Below are positions 54,373-63,231 of a DNA stretch of 64,000 nt, piece after piece. Positions within the stretch are counted from its first letter, which is position 1. Each line of letters starts with the position of its first letter. Source of the stretch: Silicimonas sp. (lineage in GTDB: Bacteria > Pseudomonadota > Alphaproteobacteria > Rhodobacterales > Rhodobacteraceae); contig JABDJO010000103.1 of assembly GCA_013002465.1 (NCBI GenBank), positions 1-64,000 on the forward strand, in the 5' to 3' direction. A model generated the notes under the pieces. That model had not been told where the DNA came from and ran no database searches. It was given only the letters and a program-made list of their open reading frames with translations. A program made the translations under genes and the position numbers.

Positions 54373-55551
54373 ATGATCAAGAGACTCCCCCATTTCGCCG
54401 CTGCCCTGTTGCTTTGTGCAGGTCTTGCCAATGCCCAATCCTGCGGGGGCTCTTTTGGGTCCTTCGTGAATGGCCTGAAGTCCGAGGCAGCGTCCAAGGG
54501 ACATGACAAGGCGACGGTCGATCGCTTTTTTGCCTCGGTGCGCCAAGACCCGAAAGTCATTCGCGCGGACCGGTCCCAAGGCATTTTTCAAATGCCATTC
54601 ATTGACTTTTCGCGCCGCCTGATCAGCCAGAACCGTCTGAATGCCGGTCTGCGAAATGCCAAGAAGTGGGACAGCGTGTTTGACCGCGTTGAACGTGAAT
54701 TTGGCGTGTCGCGTGGCGTGCTTTTGGCCTTTTGGGCGTTCGAGACCGATTTTGGCGCGGTTCAGGGAAATTTCAATACGGTTAACGCCTTGGTTACGCT
54801 CTCGCATGATTGCCGACGTCCCCAGTTGTTCCGGCCTCAGGTTTTTGCGGCGCTTGAGCTTTACGAGCGTGGCAACCTTGATCCTGCCCGCACCACCGGT
54901 GCTTGGGCGGGCGAGATTGGCATGGTGCAGATGCTGCCCGAAGACATTCTGGTCAACGGCGTTGACGGGGATGGGGATGGCAAGGTCACGCTCAAGACGT
55001 CGCCGGCAGATGCGCTCTTGTCGGGTGGCAACATGCTGCGCAGCCTGGGCTGGCGGAAAGGCGAACCCTGGATGCAAGAAGTCGTCATGCCAAAGGATTT
55101 CGACTGGTCACAGACCGGTCTTACCACCTGGAAACGATCCTCGGACTGGGTGAAGGCCGGGGTGAAACCGCGCTCGGGCAAACTGGCGGCTTCTGGATTG
55201 AAGTCAGCGGTGCTTTTGCCGCAGGGGCGCAATGGACCGGCATTCCTTGTCTATCCGAATTTCAACGTATTCTTTGAATGGAACCAAAGCTTTATCTATG
55301 TCACCACCGCGGCCTATTTTGCGACCCGGCTGGAAGGAGCCAAGGTGTACAATGCGGGAAATCCCAGCCCCGCGATGAGCGAAGGGCAAATGAAGGCGCT
55401 CCAGAAAAAATTATCTGCGCGGGGGCATGATGTGGGGGGCATTGACGGTATTCTGGGCGCAATGACCCGCAACGCGGTTCAAAAGGAACAGAAACGCATT
55501 GGGCTTCCGGCCGACGCCTGGCCGACCAGACAATTGCTGGACAGGCTGTAG
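54373..55551 (+). CDS. MltB-type lytic murein transglycosylase with peptidoglycan-binding domain
   Basis: 392 residues, exported (signal peptide to about ANAQ). GH103-like catalytic domain: FIDFSRRLISQNRLNAG, the catalytic Glu in AFWAFETDFGAVQGN, and TTGAWAGEIGMVQMLPEDI. Residues from about 333 (MKALQKKLSARGHDVGGIDG) form a C-terminal PG_binding_1 domain. Cleaves the MurNAc-GlcNAc bond in the periplasm. A CtrA-like box upstream would fit cell-cycle control of wall remodelling. Confidence 0.93.
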   Translation: MIKRLPHFAAALLLCAGLANAQSCGGSFGSFVNGLKSEAASKGHDKATVDRFFASVRQDPKVIRADRSQGIFQMPFIDFSRRLISQNRLNAGLRNAKKWDSVFDRVEREFGVSRGVLLAFWAFETDFGAVQGNFNTVNALVTLSHDCRRPQLFRPQVFAALELYERGNLDPARTTGAWAGEIGMVQMLPEDILVNGVDGDGDGKVTLKTSPADALLSGGNMLRSLGWRKGEPWMQEVVMPKDFDWSQTGLTTWKRSSDWVKAGVKPRSGKLAASGLKSAVLLPQGRNGPAFLVYPNFNVFFEWNQSFIYVTTAAYFATRLEGAKVYNAGNPSPAMSEGQMKALQKKLSARGHDVGGIDGILGAMTRNAVQKEQKRIGLPADAWPTRQLLDRL

Positions 55552-55552
55552 A

Positions 55553-55675
55553 TTACCAGCAGACCTGAAGCCAGCTGCCAGCGCATTGCGTGGAAAAAGC
55601 CGAAGGGTCGGCTGCAAAGTTCCCTGCGGCCGCCAAGGCGACCAGAACAAGAAATGCTGCCAGAAAATCGCTCAT
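55553..55675 (-). CDS. Possible 40-residue membrane or secreted peptide
   Basis: Reads MSDFLAAFLVLVALAAAG, a hydrophobic helix, then a short tail with two cysteines and W residues (STQCAGSW ... VCW). Looks like a small membrane protein or cleaved secreted peptide. No clear ribosome site. It converges with the transglycosylase gene with a one-base gap. Too short for firm evidence. Confidence 0.4.
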   Translation of the reverse strand: MSDFLAAFLVLVALAAAGNFAADPSAFSTQCAGSWLQVCW

Positions 55676-55766
55676 GATACTTGTAACTCACACATACACA
55701 TCGCCAAACAACGGCGACTAAGGCAAAAATAGGGCAATAATGGCTCCGAAACAAGGCGCTATCGGC

Positions 55767-56144
55767 CTACCTTTGGTAAACACTGCGGTTCCGAATTGGA
55801 AACCGCAGTCCATCTTCCGTCACCAGAACCACGCGCGCGCCGTCCTGAACGAAGTGATCGCAACGTCTTGATCCGTTGTCGAAATCCACGCAAACCCGGC
55901 TTTCGTCGAACAGGGAATACTGCCCCGACCAGACTGGTCCGTTGTCGGTGTAGGTATAGCCATAGGTGCCGTCGGCGGAATAACTGGACTTCGACCCGTC
56001 GTAGAACTCGATCAACTGCCCGGCAAGCAAGTCGTTCATTTCGGTGGCGTTGAGCAGTGTATCGCTATCGCGGATGCCTTCCTGGGCAAGGGCGGGGAAC
56101 GCAACGAGGCTGAAGAGGCAGAGCAGGCGCATGACATCGACCAT
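55767..56144 (-). CDS. Secreted hypothetical protein
   Basis: A 125-residue protein with a signal peptide (MRLLCLFSLVAFPALAQ, after four extra residues at the ATG at 56144, which has AAGGG upstream). Mature part: TEMNDLLAGQLIEFYDGSKSSY, a GTYGYTYTDNG beta-rich segment, and CVDFDNGSRRCDHF with two cysteines. I recall similar small periplasmic proteins in roseobacters, without a known function. Divergent from the Anbu operon. Confidence 0.7.
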   Translation of the reverse strand: MVDVMRLLCLFSLVAFPALAQEGIRDSDTLLNATEMNDLLAGQLIEFYDGSKSSYSADGTYGYTYTDNGPVWSGQYSLFDESRVCVDFDNGSRRCDHFVQDGARVVLVTEDGLRFPIRNRSVYQR

Positions 56145-56311
56145 GGCAGTTTCCCTTGATGCGGACCAATCACGTTTAAGTTGGGCACCTCTATTCGAGG
56201 TCGGGCCTGGATTTAGCTCCTGTCATGGGTTGCCGCGTCCGATATCGAAACCCTTGCCGTCGGTCCGGGGCAACTGATTGCAAATCCATATCAGGCCGTT
56301 ATCGTTGCGAA

Positions 56312-57730
56312 ATGACTGGGACGCATTTCGATGAAATGCGAGGGAACGACAGCCTTCGTGCGCCATACCAAGCTTACGAGCATTGGTTTGCTGCTCAGGA
56401 TAATGCACGACTTAGCAAAAAGGCGGGAGAGGCCGAGGCGTTCTTCCGGCGCACCGGGATCACATTCAATGTTTACGGTCAGGCGGACGCCGAAGAGCGG
56501 TTGATCCCCTTCGATCTGGTACCGAGAATCCTGTCGAACTCGGAATGGTCGCGGCTTGCCAAAGGGATCGAACAGCGGGTGCGGGGCATCAACGCGTTCC
56601 TACATGATCTGTACAACCGCCAAGAAATCCTGCGCGCAGGTGTGGTGCCGATCAAATTGGTGGCCGAGAACGACGCCTTTCTGCCTCAGATGCTCGGATT
56701 TTCACCACCGGGAGGCGTTTACACCCACATTGTGGGTACCGATATCGTGCGCACGGGCGAGGACGAGTTCTTTGTGCTTGAAGACAACGCGCGGACCCCC
56801 TCGGGCGTCAGCTATATGCTGGAAAACCGCGAAACCATGCTGCAGATGTTCCCCGAGCTTTTCAGCAAGATCAAGGTCCAGCGGGTCAGCGATTACCCCA
56901 AGAACCTGCGTCGGTCGCTGGAAGCAAGCGCGCCTGCGAACTGCGAAGGGCGTCCCTGCGTCGTCGTTCTAACACCGGGCATCCATAATTCAGCCTACTA
57001 CGAACACAGCTACCTGGCCGACCAGATGGGCGTCGAACTGGTCGAGGGCCACGACCTGCGCGTGGTCGATGGCCATATCGCGATGCGCACGACCAAGGGG
57101 TACAAGGTAATCGACGTGATCTATCGCCGGGTCGATGACGATTTTCTCGATCCGCTGACATTCAATCCTGAATCAATGTTGGGTGCGCCGGGGATCATGG
57201 ACGTTTATCGCGCGGGCAACATCACCATCACCAACGCCCCCGGCACCGGTGTTGCCGACGACAAGGCGATCTACAGCTATATGCCGGATATTGTGGAATT
57301 TTATACTGGCGAAAAAGCGATTTTGAAGAACGTGGAAACCTTCCGCTGTTCCGAGCCTGACACGCTGAAATACGTGCTGGATAATCTTTCTGAACTGGTG
57401 GTTAAAGAAGTTCACGGTTCGGGCGGCTATGGCATGCTTGTCGGTCCCGCCGCGACCAAGGACGAATGCGCGGAGTTCGCCAAAAAGCTGAAGGCCAAAC
57501 CCGCGAACTACATCGCGCAGCCAACACTTTCGCTTTCGACCGTTCCGATCTTTACCGAGGCAGGCCTGGCACCCCGGCATGTCGACCTTCGTCCCTTCGC
57601 ATTGGTTTCGCCCGGCGAGGTCAATATCGTCCCAGGAGGGCTGACCCGTGTTGCATTGCAGGAAGGCAGCCTTGTGGTGAATTCGTCCCAAGGCGGCGGC
57701 ACCAAGGACACCTGGGTATTGGAAGACTGA
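56312..57730 (+). CDS. Circularly permuted ATP-grasp protein (Anbu cluster)
   Basis: A 472-residue DUF404/DUF407-type ATP-grasp protein, a fold that forms amide bonds with ATP. Blocks: AFFRRTGITFNVYGQADAEE, FFVLEDNARTPSGVSYMLEN, VEGHDLRVVDGHIAMRTT and the ATP-binding VVKEVHGSGGYGMLVGP. I start at the ATG at 56312, giving the usual N-terminus RAPYQAYEHWF. First gene of the Anbu operon; the next starts one base after the stop. In this cluster it probably ligates an amino compound or peptide, substrate unknown. Confidence 0.92.
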   Translation: MTGTHFDEMRGNDSLRAPYQAYEHWFAAQDNARLSKKAGEAEAFFRRTGITFNVYGQADAEERLIPFDLVPRILSNSEWSRLAKGIEQRVRGINAFLHDLYNRQEILRAGVVPIKLVAENDAFLPQMLGFSPPGGVYTHIVGTDIVRTGEDEFFVLEDNARTPSGVSYMLENRETMLQMFPELFSKIKVQRVSDYPKNLRRSLEASAPANCEGRPCVVVLTPGIHNSAYYEHSYLADQMGVELVEGHDLRVVDGHIAMRTTKGYKVIDVIYRRVDDDFLDPLTFNPESMLGAPGIMDVYRAGNITITNAPGTGVADDKAIYSYMPDIVEFYTGEKAILKNVETFRCSEPDTLKYVLDNLSELVVKEVHGSGGYGMLVGPAATKDECAEFAKKLKAKPANYIAQPTLSLSTVPIFTEAGLAPRHVDLRPFALVSPGEVNIVPGGLTRVALQEGSLVVNSSQGGGTKDTWVLED

Positions 57731-57731
57731 C

Positions 57732-58673
57732 ATGCTGGGAAAAACTGCAGGTGGCCTTTACTGGATGTTCCGCTTTCTTGAACGGGCCGAAAATACCGCC
57801 CGATTGATCGAGGCGGGGTTTCGCATTGCCTTGACCCGGTCCAGCGATCCCGCGTCGGAATGGAAGTCGGTGATTGTCACCTCCGCCGCGCAATTGGCTT
57901 ATGACGAAAAATACGATGGCTATGACAGCGCCCGGGTGACCGACTTTCTGTTGCGCGACCCGGAAAATCCAGGCTCGGTCTATTCGGTCATCAAGGCGGC
58001 GCGAGACAACGCGCGGCTGGTGCGCACCGCGCTGACAACCGAGGTCTGGTCGGCGGTGAACGAAACCTGGATGTTGCTGACCGAAAGGTTGAAACACCCG
58101 ACCCCCGAAACCGATCTGCCCGAGGTTCTGGCCGCCATCCGGCACCAATCGGCACTGGTTCGAGGCGCGTTGCATGGCACGATGCTAAGAAACGACATCT
58201 ATGATTTTTGCCGTCTGGGCACGCTGATTGAACGCATGGACAACACGGCGCGGATCATCGACGTCAAGTATTTCGCGCTCTTGCCGTCGCCCTCTTTCGT
58301 GGGCAGCCGGATGGACAATGTGCAATGGGAAACCCTGTTGCGCTCGGTGTCGGCACACAGGTCATTCAGATGGGCCAGCGACGACGATTTCAATGCGCCC
58401 AGTATCGCCCGGTTTCTGATTCTCGATCGCAGAATGCCGCGGTCCTTGGCTTTTTGTGCGGGGACTCTTGTCGAAAACCTGAACTATCTGGCCGAAGATT
58501 ATGACCAGAAAACCCGCAGTCTTGAACTGGCCGAAGCATTGCAAATGCGCCTGAAGGGTCGGGACATCGGCTCGATTTTCGATGAGGGATTGCACGAGTT
58601 TCTGAGTTCGATCCTAAGCGACACGGCCGGGATCGGAATGCAAATCGAAGAAGACTACAGGTTCAATTCCTAG
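57732..58673 (+). CDS. Alpha-E domain protein (Anbu cluster)
   Basis: A 313-residue, mostly helical protein of the DUF403/alpha-E family. N-terminal LGKTAGGLYWMFRFLERAENTARLIE and the repeated MDNTARIIDVKYFALLP motif with paired Arg and Glu are hallmarks. Almost always next to the ATP-grasp and transglutaminase genes; role unknown, perhaps a structural partner. Spacing of one base on each side means tight coupling. Confidence 0.92.
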   Translation: MLGKTAGGLYWMFRFLERAENTARLIEAGFRIALTRSSDPASEWKSVIVTSAAQLAYDEKYDGYDSARVTDFLLRDPENPGSVYSVIKAARDNARLVRTALTTEVWSAVNETWMLLTERLKHPTPETDLPEVLAAIRHQSALVRGALHGTMLRNDIYDFCRLGTLIERMDNTARIIDVKYFALLPSPSFVGSRMDNVQWETLLRSVSAHRSFRWASDDDFNAPSIARFLILDRRMPRSLAFCAGTLVENLNYLAEDYDQKTRSLELAEALQMRLKGRDIGSIFDEGLHEFLSSILSDTAGIGMQIEEDYRFNS

Positions 58674-59471
58674 ATGCTTTTGAACATCAAACACGTGACC
58701 CGCTACGACTATGACGAACCGGTCGATTACGCACTTCAAAAAGTGCGACTGCGTCCCTTGGAAAACCCGCTTCAAAAGGTCGTGGATTGCAAGCTGCAAA
58801 TCGACGGCGGTCAAATCGAGGCCAGTTATTCAGATCACTTCGGCAACCACGTGGATCTTGTCAGCGCCGAACCCGGGACCCGGCAGATGACCCTGACAGC
58901 GGAATGCACGGCCACAACCCGGGATAGCTCGGGCATCCTGGGAAAGGTCTATGGGCGCGCGCCGCTCTGGCTTTTCAGGCAACCGACCGAGGCGACAAAA
59001 CCCGGAGACGGCATCATCGAACTTGCAAACGTCGTCGCTAAGGCAAATGCGCCGCTTGACGGGTTGCATGACCTGTCATCCGCCATTCTGGCCCGCGTGC
59101 CCTACCAGATCGGCAAGACGGAAACCGCGACGACCGCGGAAGAGGCCATCACCATCGGCCAGGGTGTCTGTCAGGATCACGCGAACATTTTCGTGGCCGC
59201 CGCCCGCAAGGCCGGGGTGCCGGCGCGCTATGTCTCGGGCTATCTTTACATGCCCGACCGCGTCGATCAGGACGCAAGCCACGCCTGGGCCGAAGCGCAT
59301 CTTGATGAACTGGGTTGGGTCGGGTTCGACGTCTCGAACGGTGTCTCTCCGGACGAGAAATACCTGCGCATCGCCATCGGACGGGACGCAAGCGATGCGG
59401 CGCCCATATCGGGCCTCAGAATGGGTCCTGGTGCCGAAGCGATGATTGTATCTTTGCAAGTCCAGCAGTAA
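58674..59471 (+). CDS. Transglutaminase-like cysteine peptidase (Anbu cluster)
   Basis: 265 residues: an N-terminal beta domain (KHVTRYDYDEPVDYALQKVRLRP) and a transglutaminase-like core with triad C166 (GQGVCQDHA), H203 (SHAWAE) and D219 (GFDVSNG). Likely a cytosolic protease or amidase acting on the product of the ATP-grasp enzyme, by analogy to the cluster. No signal peptide. Confidence 0.93.
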   Translation: MLLNIKHVTRYDYDEPVDYALQKVRLRPLENPLQKVVDCKLQIDGGQIEASYSDHFGNHVDLVSAEPGTRQMTLTAECTATTRDSSGILGKVYGRAPLWLFRQPTEATKPGDGIIELANVVAKANAPLDGLHDLSSAILARVPYQIGKTETATTAEEAITIGQGVCQDHANIFVAAARKAGVPARYVSGYLYMPDRVDQDASHAWAEAHLDELGWVGFDVSNGVSPDEKYLRIAIGRDASDAAPISGLRMGPGAEAMIVSLQVQQ

Positions 59472-59504
59472 GCCGCACTGAACGGGATTCTTCTGGGGTA
59501 CGGC

Positions 59505-60236
59505 ATGACATATTGCGTTGGTATGCGCTTGAATGACGGGCTGGTGTTCATGTCTGACACGCGCACCAACGCGGGCGTCGACAATTTTTCCTCGGCTCGC
59601 AAGTTGTTTACCTGGTCCGTGCCCGGCGAGCGCTCGATCACACTCATGACCGCGGGCAATCTCGCAACGACTCAGGCTGTGGTGGCCCTGCTTGACGAAC
59701 GCTCGAAGGCGGTCGAAGACCGCGACCCCAGCATCCTCAGCCAGACCAGCATGTTCCAGATCGCACGGCTGGTGGGGGCCACCTTGAAGGAAGTGATCTC
59801 TTACAGCAGCCCGACCGGTCAAAGTGCTGATGATCAGTTCAGTGCATCTGTCATCGTCGGCGGTCAGATCAAAGGCGGTCGTCCGACGATTTTTCTGGTT
59901 TACCCCGAAGGCAATTTCATCGAGATCACCGAAGACTCTCCGTTCTTTCAGATCGGTGAAACCAAATACGGCAAGCCGATCCTGGTGCGCGCTTATGATC
60001 CCGAGATGAGCTTTGCGGATGCGGTGCGACTGTTGTTCGTCTCGTTTGATTCCACGATCAAGTCGAACCTGTCCGTTGGCCTTCCGCTGGATGTTCATAT
60101 TTATCAGAACGATATGTTCCACGCCGATCGTCAGCGCCGCATTGAAGAGACCGACGAGACATACACCAGGACAACGTCAGAATGGAGCACCGCCTTGAAG
60201 GCGGCATTGGAAGGGTTGCAGACTTTCGAGGTGTGA
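59505..60236 (+). CDS. Anbu, ancestral proteasome-like beta subunit
   Basis: A 243-residue N-terminal-nucleophile protein of the proteasome/HslV fold. Thr2, directly after Met, would be the nucleophile (MTYCVGMRLNDGLVFMSDTR), so there is no propeptide. ARKLFTW holds the conserved Lys and LMTAGNLATTQ the mid-domain core. Anbu assembles into an open lock-washer-like ring in known structures. With the ATP-grasp, alpha-E and transglutaminase genes it forms the standard Anbu operon. Substrate remains unknown. Confidence 0.93.
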   Translation: MTYCVGMRLNDGLVFMSDTRTNAGVDNFSSARKLFTWSVPGERSITLMTAGNLATTQAVVALLDERSKAVEDRDPSILSQTSMFQIARLVGATLKEVISYSSPTGQSADDQFSASVIVGGQIKGGRPTIFLVYPEGNFIEITEDSPFFQIGETKYGKPILVRAYDPEMSFADAVRLLFVSFDSTIKSNLSVGLPLDVHIYQNDMFHADRQRRIEETDETYTRTTSEWSTALKAALEGLQTFEV

Positions 60237-60287
60237 AATCGCAGCGAACTGGTCGGCCGATGACGGTTCATCGGGCCAGAATTCTTG

Positions 60288-60325
60288 GCACCTGCCCACA
60301 TTGGCGGACAGGTGCGCATTGCTTT
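60288..60325. terminator. Hairpin between Anbu and aminotransferase genes
   Basis: GCACCTG (60288-60294) pairs with CAGGTGC (60309-60315), extended by CC/GG inside a bulge, followed by GCATTGCTTTTG. It sits between two convergent genes and could serve both. Confidence 0.5.
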
Positions 60326-60327
60326 TG

Positions 60328-61698
60328 TTACGAAAAGACCTTGGTCAGTGCCTTGTCCACGGCCGCTGTGATCTCGTCGATGTCGTCGGCGGTCGAAATC
60401 AGGGCGGGCGAGAAGCACAACGTGTTGTTCAGACCCGGCAAAGACCGGTTGGTTGCGCCGATGATGACCCCCTGCGCCATGCAGTCGCCGACAACGGCCT
60501 GGACCTTCTTTTCGTCCACCGCTTCTTTCGTCTGACGGTCGGCCACAAGTTCGGCGCCGCAGAACAATCCTTTGCCCCGGACGTCGCCAATCACGCGGTG
60601 CTTTTCCATCAGGCCATTCAGGTTGTCGATCAGGCGCGCGCCCATGGCGGTTGTGTTGTCCAACAGGCCTTCTTCTTCGATGATCGCCATGTTTTCGATC
60701 GCCGCCGCCGGCCCTGCGGTGCAACCGCCAAAGGTCGAAATGTCGCGGAAATAGCTTAGGGGATCGTCGGCGTCCTTGAACATCTCGAAGACCTCGTCGG
60801 TCGTCACCATGCAGGCAATCGCCGCATAGCCCGAGGCCACACCTTTCGCCATCGTTACAAAGTCGGGTTTGATGCCATAGTGCTGATAACCGAACCAGGT
60901 ACCGGTCCGTCCGACGCCACAGACAACCTCGTCGATGTGCAACAACACGTCGTACTTCTTGCAGATTTCACCGACGCGCTCCCAATAACCCTCGGGCGGC
61001 TCAATGACGCCGCCACCCGCCGTGACAGGTTCCAGGCAAAGCGCACCGACCGTGTCGGGGCCTTCGCGCAGGATGACCTCTTCGATCTGGTTGGCGGCCC
61101 ATTCACCGTAATTCTCGGTTTCGACCTGGGCGCGGTATTCCAGGCAGTGCGGCACTTGGACGAAACCCGGCGTATAGGGCCCGTATTGGGCGCCGCGCTC
61201 GGGCTGGCCGCCTGCGGACAAAGTGGTGATCGTGGTGCCGTGATAGTCGCGCTCGCGGTAAAGGATCTTGTACTTCTTGCCGCCGTACTTCTTGTGCGCG
61301 ATCTGGCGCACCATTTTGAAGGCCTTCTCGTTCGCTTCAGACCCCGAGTTGGTATAGTAAACACGGGTCAGGCCGGGCATCTTTTCGATCAGTTGTTCGG
61401 CGAACTTGGCCCCGGGAATGGATCCGGCAGAGCCCGCGAAATAGGGCATCTGCAACAGTTGATCGCGCACGGCGTTTGCAATCCGCTCGCGGCCATAGCC
61501 GACGTTAACGGTCCAGACACCGCCGGAAACAGCGTCGATATGCTCTTTCCCGGTGGCGTCCCAGACGCGCATTCCCTTGCCTTCGATCATCACCCGGGGG
61601 TCGATGGTTTCGAAGGGCTTGTGCTGAATCAGGTGGTGCCAGACGTTCTTGCGATCGGCTTCGATCACGTCGGTGATATCGTTGGGAACAATTGCCAT
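60328..61698 (-). CDS. tpa: Class III aminotransferase, probably taurine--pyruvate aminotransferase
   Basis: 456 residues from the ATG at 61698. PLP enzyme: LHIDEVVCGVGRTGTWFGYQ (cofactor Asp) and TMAKGVASGYAAIA (PLP Lys). The N-terminus VWHHLIQHKPFETIDPR and the end GATNRSLPGLNNTLCFSP closely resemble Tpa proteins that turn taurine and pyruvate into sulfoacetaldehyde and alanine. However, xsc, pta and taurine transporter genes are absent here, so a related omega-amino acid substrate cannot be excluded. Confidence 0.8.
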   Translation of the reverse strand: MAIVPNDITDVIEADRKNVWHHLIQHKPFETIDPRVMIEGKGMRVWDATGKEHIDAVSGGVWTVNVGYGRERIANAVRDQLLQMPYFAGSAGSIPGAKFAEQLIEKMPGLTRVYYTNSGSEANEKAFKMVRQIAHKKYGGKKYKILYRERDYHGTTITTLSAGGQPERGAQYGPYTPGFVQVPHCLEYRAQVETENYGEWAANQIEEVILREGPDTVGALCLEPVTAGGGVIEPPEGYWERVGEICKKYDVLLHIDEVVCGVGRTGTWFGYQHYGIKPDFVTMAKGVASGYAAIACMVTTDEVFEMFKDADDPLSYFRDISTFGGCTAGPAAAIENMAIIEEEGLLDNTTAMGARLIDNLNGLMEKHRVIGDVRGKGLFCGAELVADRQTKEAVDEKKVQAVVGDCMAQGVIIGATNRSLPGLNNTLCFSPALISTADDIDEITAAVDKALTKVFS

Positions 61699-61806
61699 GT
61701 CGGTGCCCTTTTGTAGAACTGCGTCAAAGTGAAGGTAATGGCAGAGTCGCAATAGGGCCAGAGGCCAAAGGACAATGAGGCCAGATTGACGGCGAATCCC
61801 AAACCT

Positions 61807-63231
61807 CTACAGACCCAGAGAGGTTTTCAGGGCAGCCCGGTCGACCTTGGAGGCATGGCGGCGATCCATCGGGATCTTCGCGTGTTCGACCCGAGCAATG
61901 CCCAAGTCGGCGGCCGCTTTGCGCCAGTCGGACAGGTGTTCCGCATCGCCCTCAATAACCAGGCAAGCCGACCCCTGACGCTCCATCAGCGCGCATTGGC
62001 GGACACCCGGCCAAAGCCTGACAGCGGTTTCGATCGAGAATGGAAAGGTGCGCCTGCCCTCAATCTCCATCTCGGTGCCTGTGCGACCCAACAGCCAGAG
62101 ACGGCCATCCTCGTCAATGGTTCCGGCGTCGCCGGTGCGGTGCCAGATCTTTGTGCCGTCGTTGATCTTGTTTTCGGCATCGTGACGCGGATCAAGATAG
62201 CCCTCGTTCACATGGGGTCCGGCCACTTGCACCTCGTCGCCGTCGATGCGCAGGTCGATGTCGTCAACGGGACGCCCGACCAAAAGCCCCTGACCGGCTG
62301 TCATCGCCGCGCGGTCCTCGGGTGACAGCGTGTTGGCATCAAAATGGGCAATCGGCTCGGCCTCGGTCGATCCATAGACGCAGTGAATTTGAAGCCGGGG
62401 ATGTGCCGACCACATCCGGTCCAGCACATTGGGAAAGACCGGACCACCCCCGGTAAAGACGGCATGAAGCGAGGCTGGGGCGGAGGCATCGGCCAGTTTT
62501 TCACAGAGTGAAGGTGGCAACAATGCACGGGTAACGGACTGATCTGCCATCCAACGGCCCATTTGGACGGGCGAAAGCTGAGCTAGGCGCGACATCTTCC
62601 AGTTCGGCAGGATCGAAGTTCGCCCCCCGGCGATGTTGATCAGAACAAATACCGGAAACGCCACCAGGTCGCGCTCGGGCGCATCGCTTTGCAGCAAGGG
62701 CGCAATGGCATTGTGTTGCGCGCTCAAGAACCGATGGCTCCTCGGGATGGCCTTGGGCGCGCCACTTGTGCCGGAGGTGAACGAAATGAGGGCAATGTCG
62801 TCGTCCGAGGCATCGGCATCGGGCAGGGGCTGACCACTCCGGTCCCTCGGTCGCAGATGGGGCAGGGACCAAAGCTCCGGAAGGATGAATTTCAATAGCC
62901 CATAGAGCCCCGACGAACAAAACGCCGAAGCGTCCGCGACACGCGCCGCATGGCGAAGTCCGGCGATCCCCATGGCCGGTTCCGGCAGAACGACAGTGGC
63001 CCCGAGGTTCCAGAGTGCCGCCAGTGCTGCATAGAGATCAGCGTCAAGCCGCATGGCCAAAAGCACCCGGTCGCCTGACTTGATACCGCGCGCAGCCCAG
63101 GCACGAGCAAAGTCATCGGCCCGGGATTGAAGCTGCGCAAAGCTGACCGAATGCCCACTGCCATCGACAATGGCGACCCGGTCCGGATGGTCGGCAACGG
63201 CGCGTGCGAAATCGTCCAGAAGCCTAGCCAT
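61807..63231 (-). CDS. AMP-forming acyl-CoA synthetase/ligase
   Basis: A 474-residue ANL-superfamily adenylating enzyme. P-loop ISFTSGTSGAPKAIPRSH, YGSTEAEPIAHFD, WHRTGDAGTIDEDGRLWLLGR and the C-terminal KIPMDRRHASKVDR with the catalytic Lys. It is shorter than typical fatty acyl-CoA ligases, nearer to OleC-like or stand-alone adenylation enzymes. Its start overlaps the upstream GNAT gene by eight bases, hinting at activation of an acid followed by acyl transfer. Substrate unknown. Confidence 0.85.
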   Translation of the reverse strand: MARLLDDFARAVADHPDRVAIVDGSGHSVSFAQLQSRADDFARAWAARGIKSGDRVLLAMRLDADLYAALAALWNLGATVVLPEPAMGIAGLRHAARVADASAFCSSGLYGLLKFILPELWSLPHLRPRDRSGQPLPDADASDDDIALISFTSGTSGAPKAIPRSHRFLSAQHNAIAPLLQSDAPERDLVAFPVFVLINIAGGRTSILPNWKMSRLAQLSPVQMGRWMADQSVTRALLPPSLCEKLADASAPASLHAVFTGGGPVFPNVLDRMWSAHPRLQIHCVYGSTEAEPIAHFDANTLSPEDRAAMTAGQGLLVGRPVDDIDLRIDGDEVQVAGPHVNEGYLDPRHDAENKINDGTKIWHRTGDAGTIDEDGRLWLLGRTGTEMEIEGRRTFPFSIETAVRLWPGVRQCALMERQGSACLVIEGDAEHLSDWRKAAADLGIARVEHAKIPMDRRHASKVDRAALKTSLGL

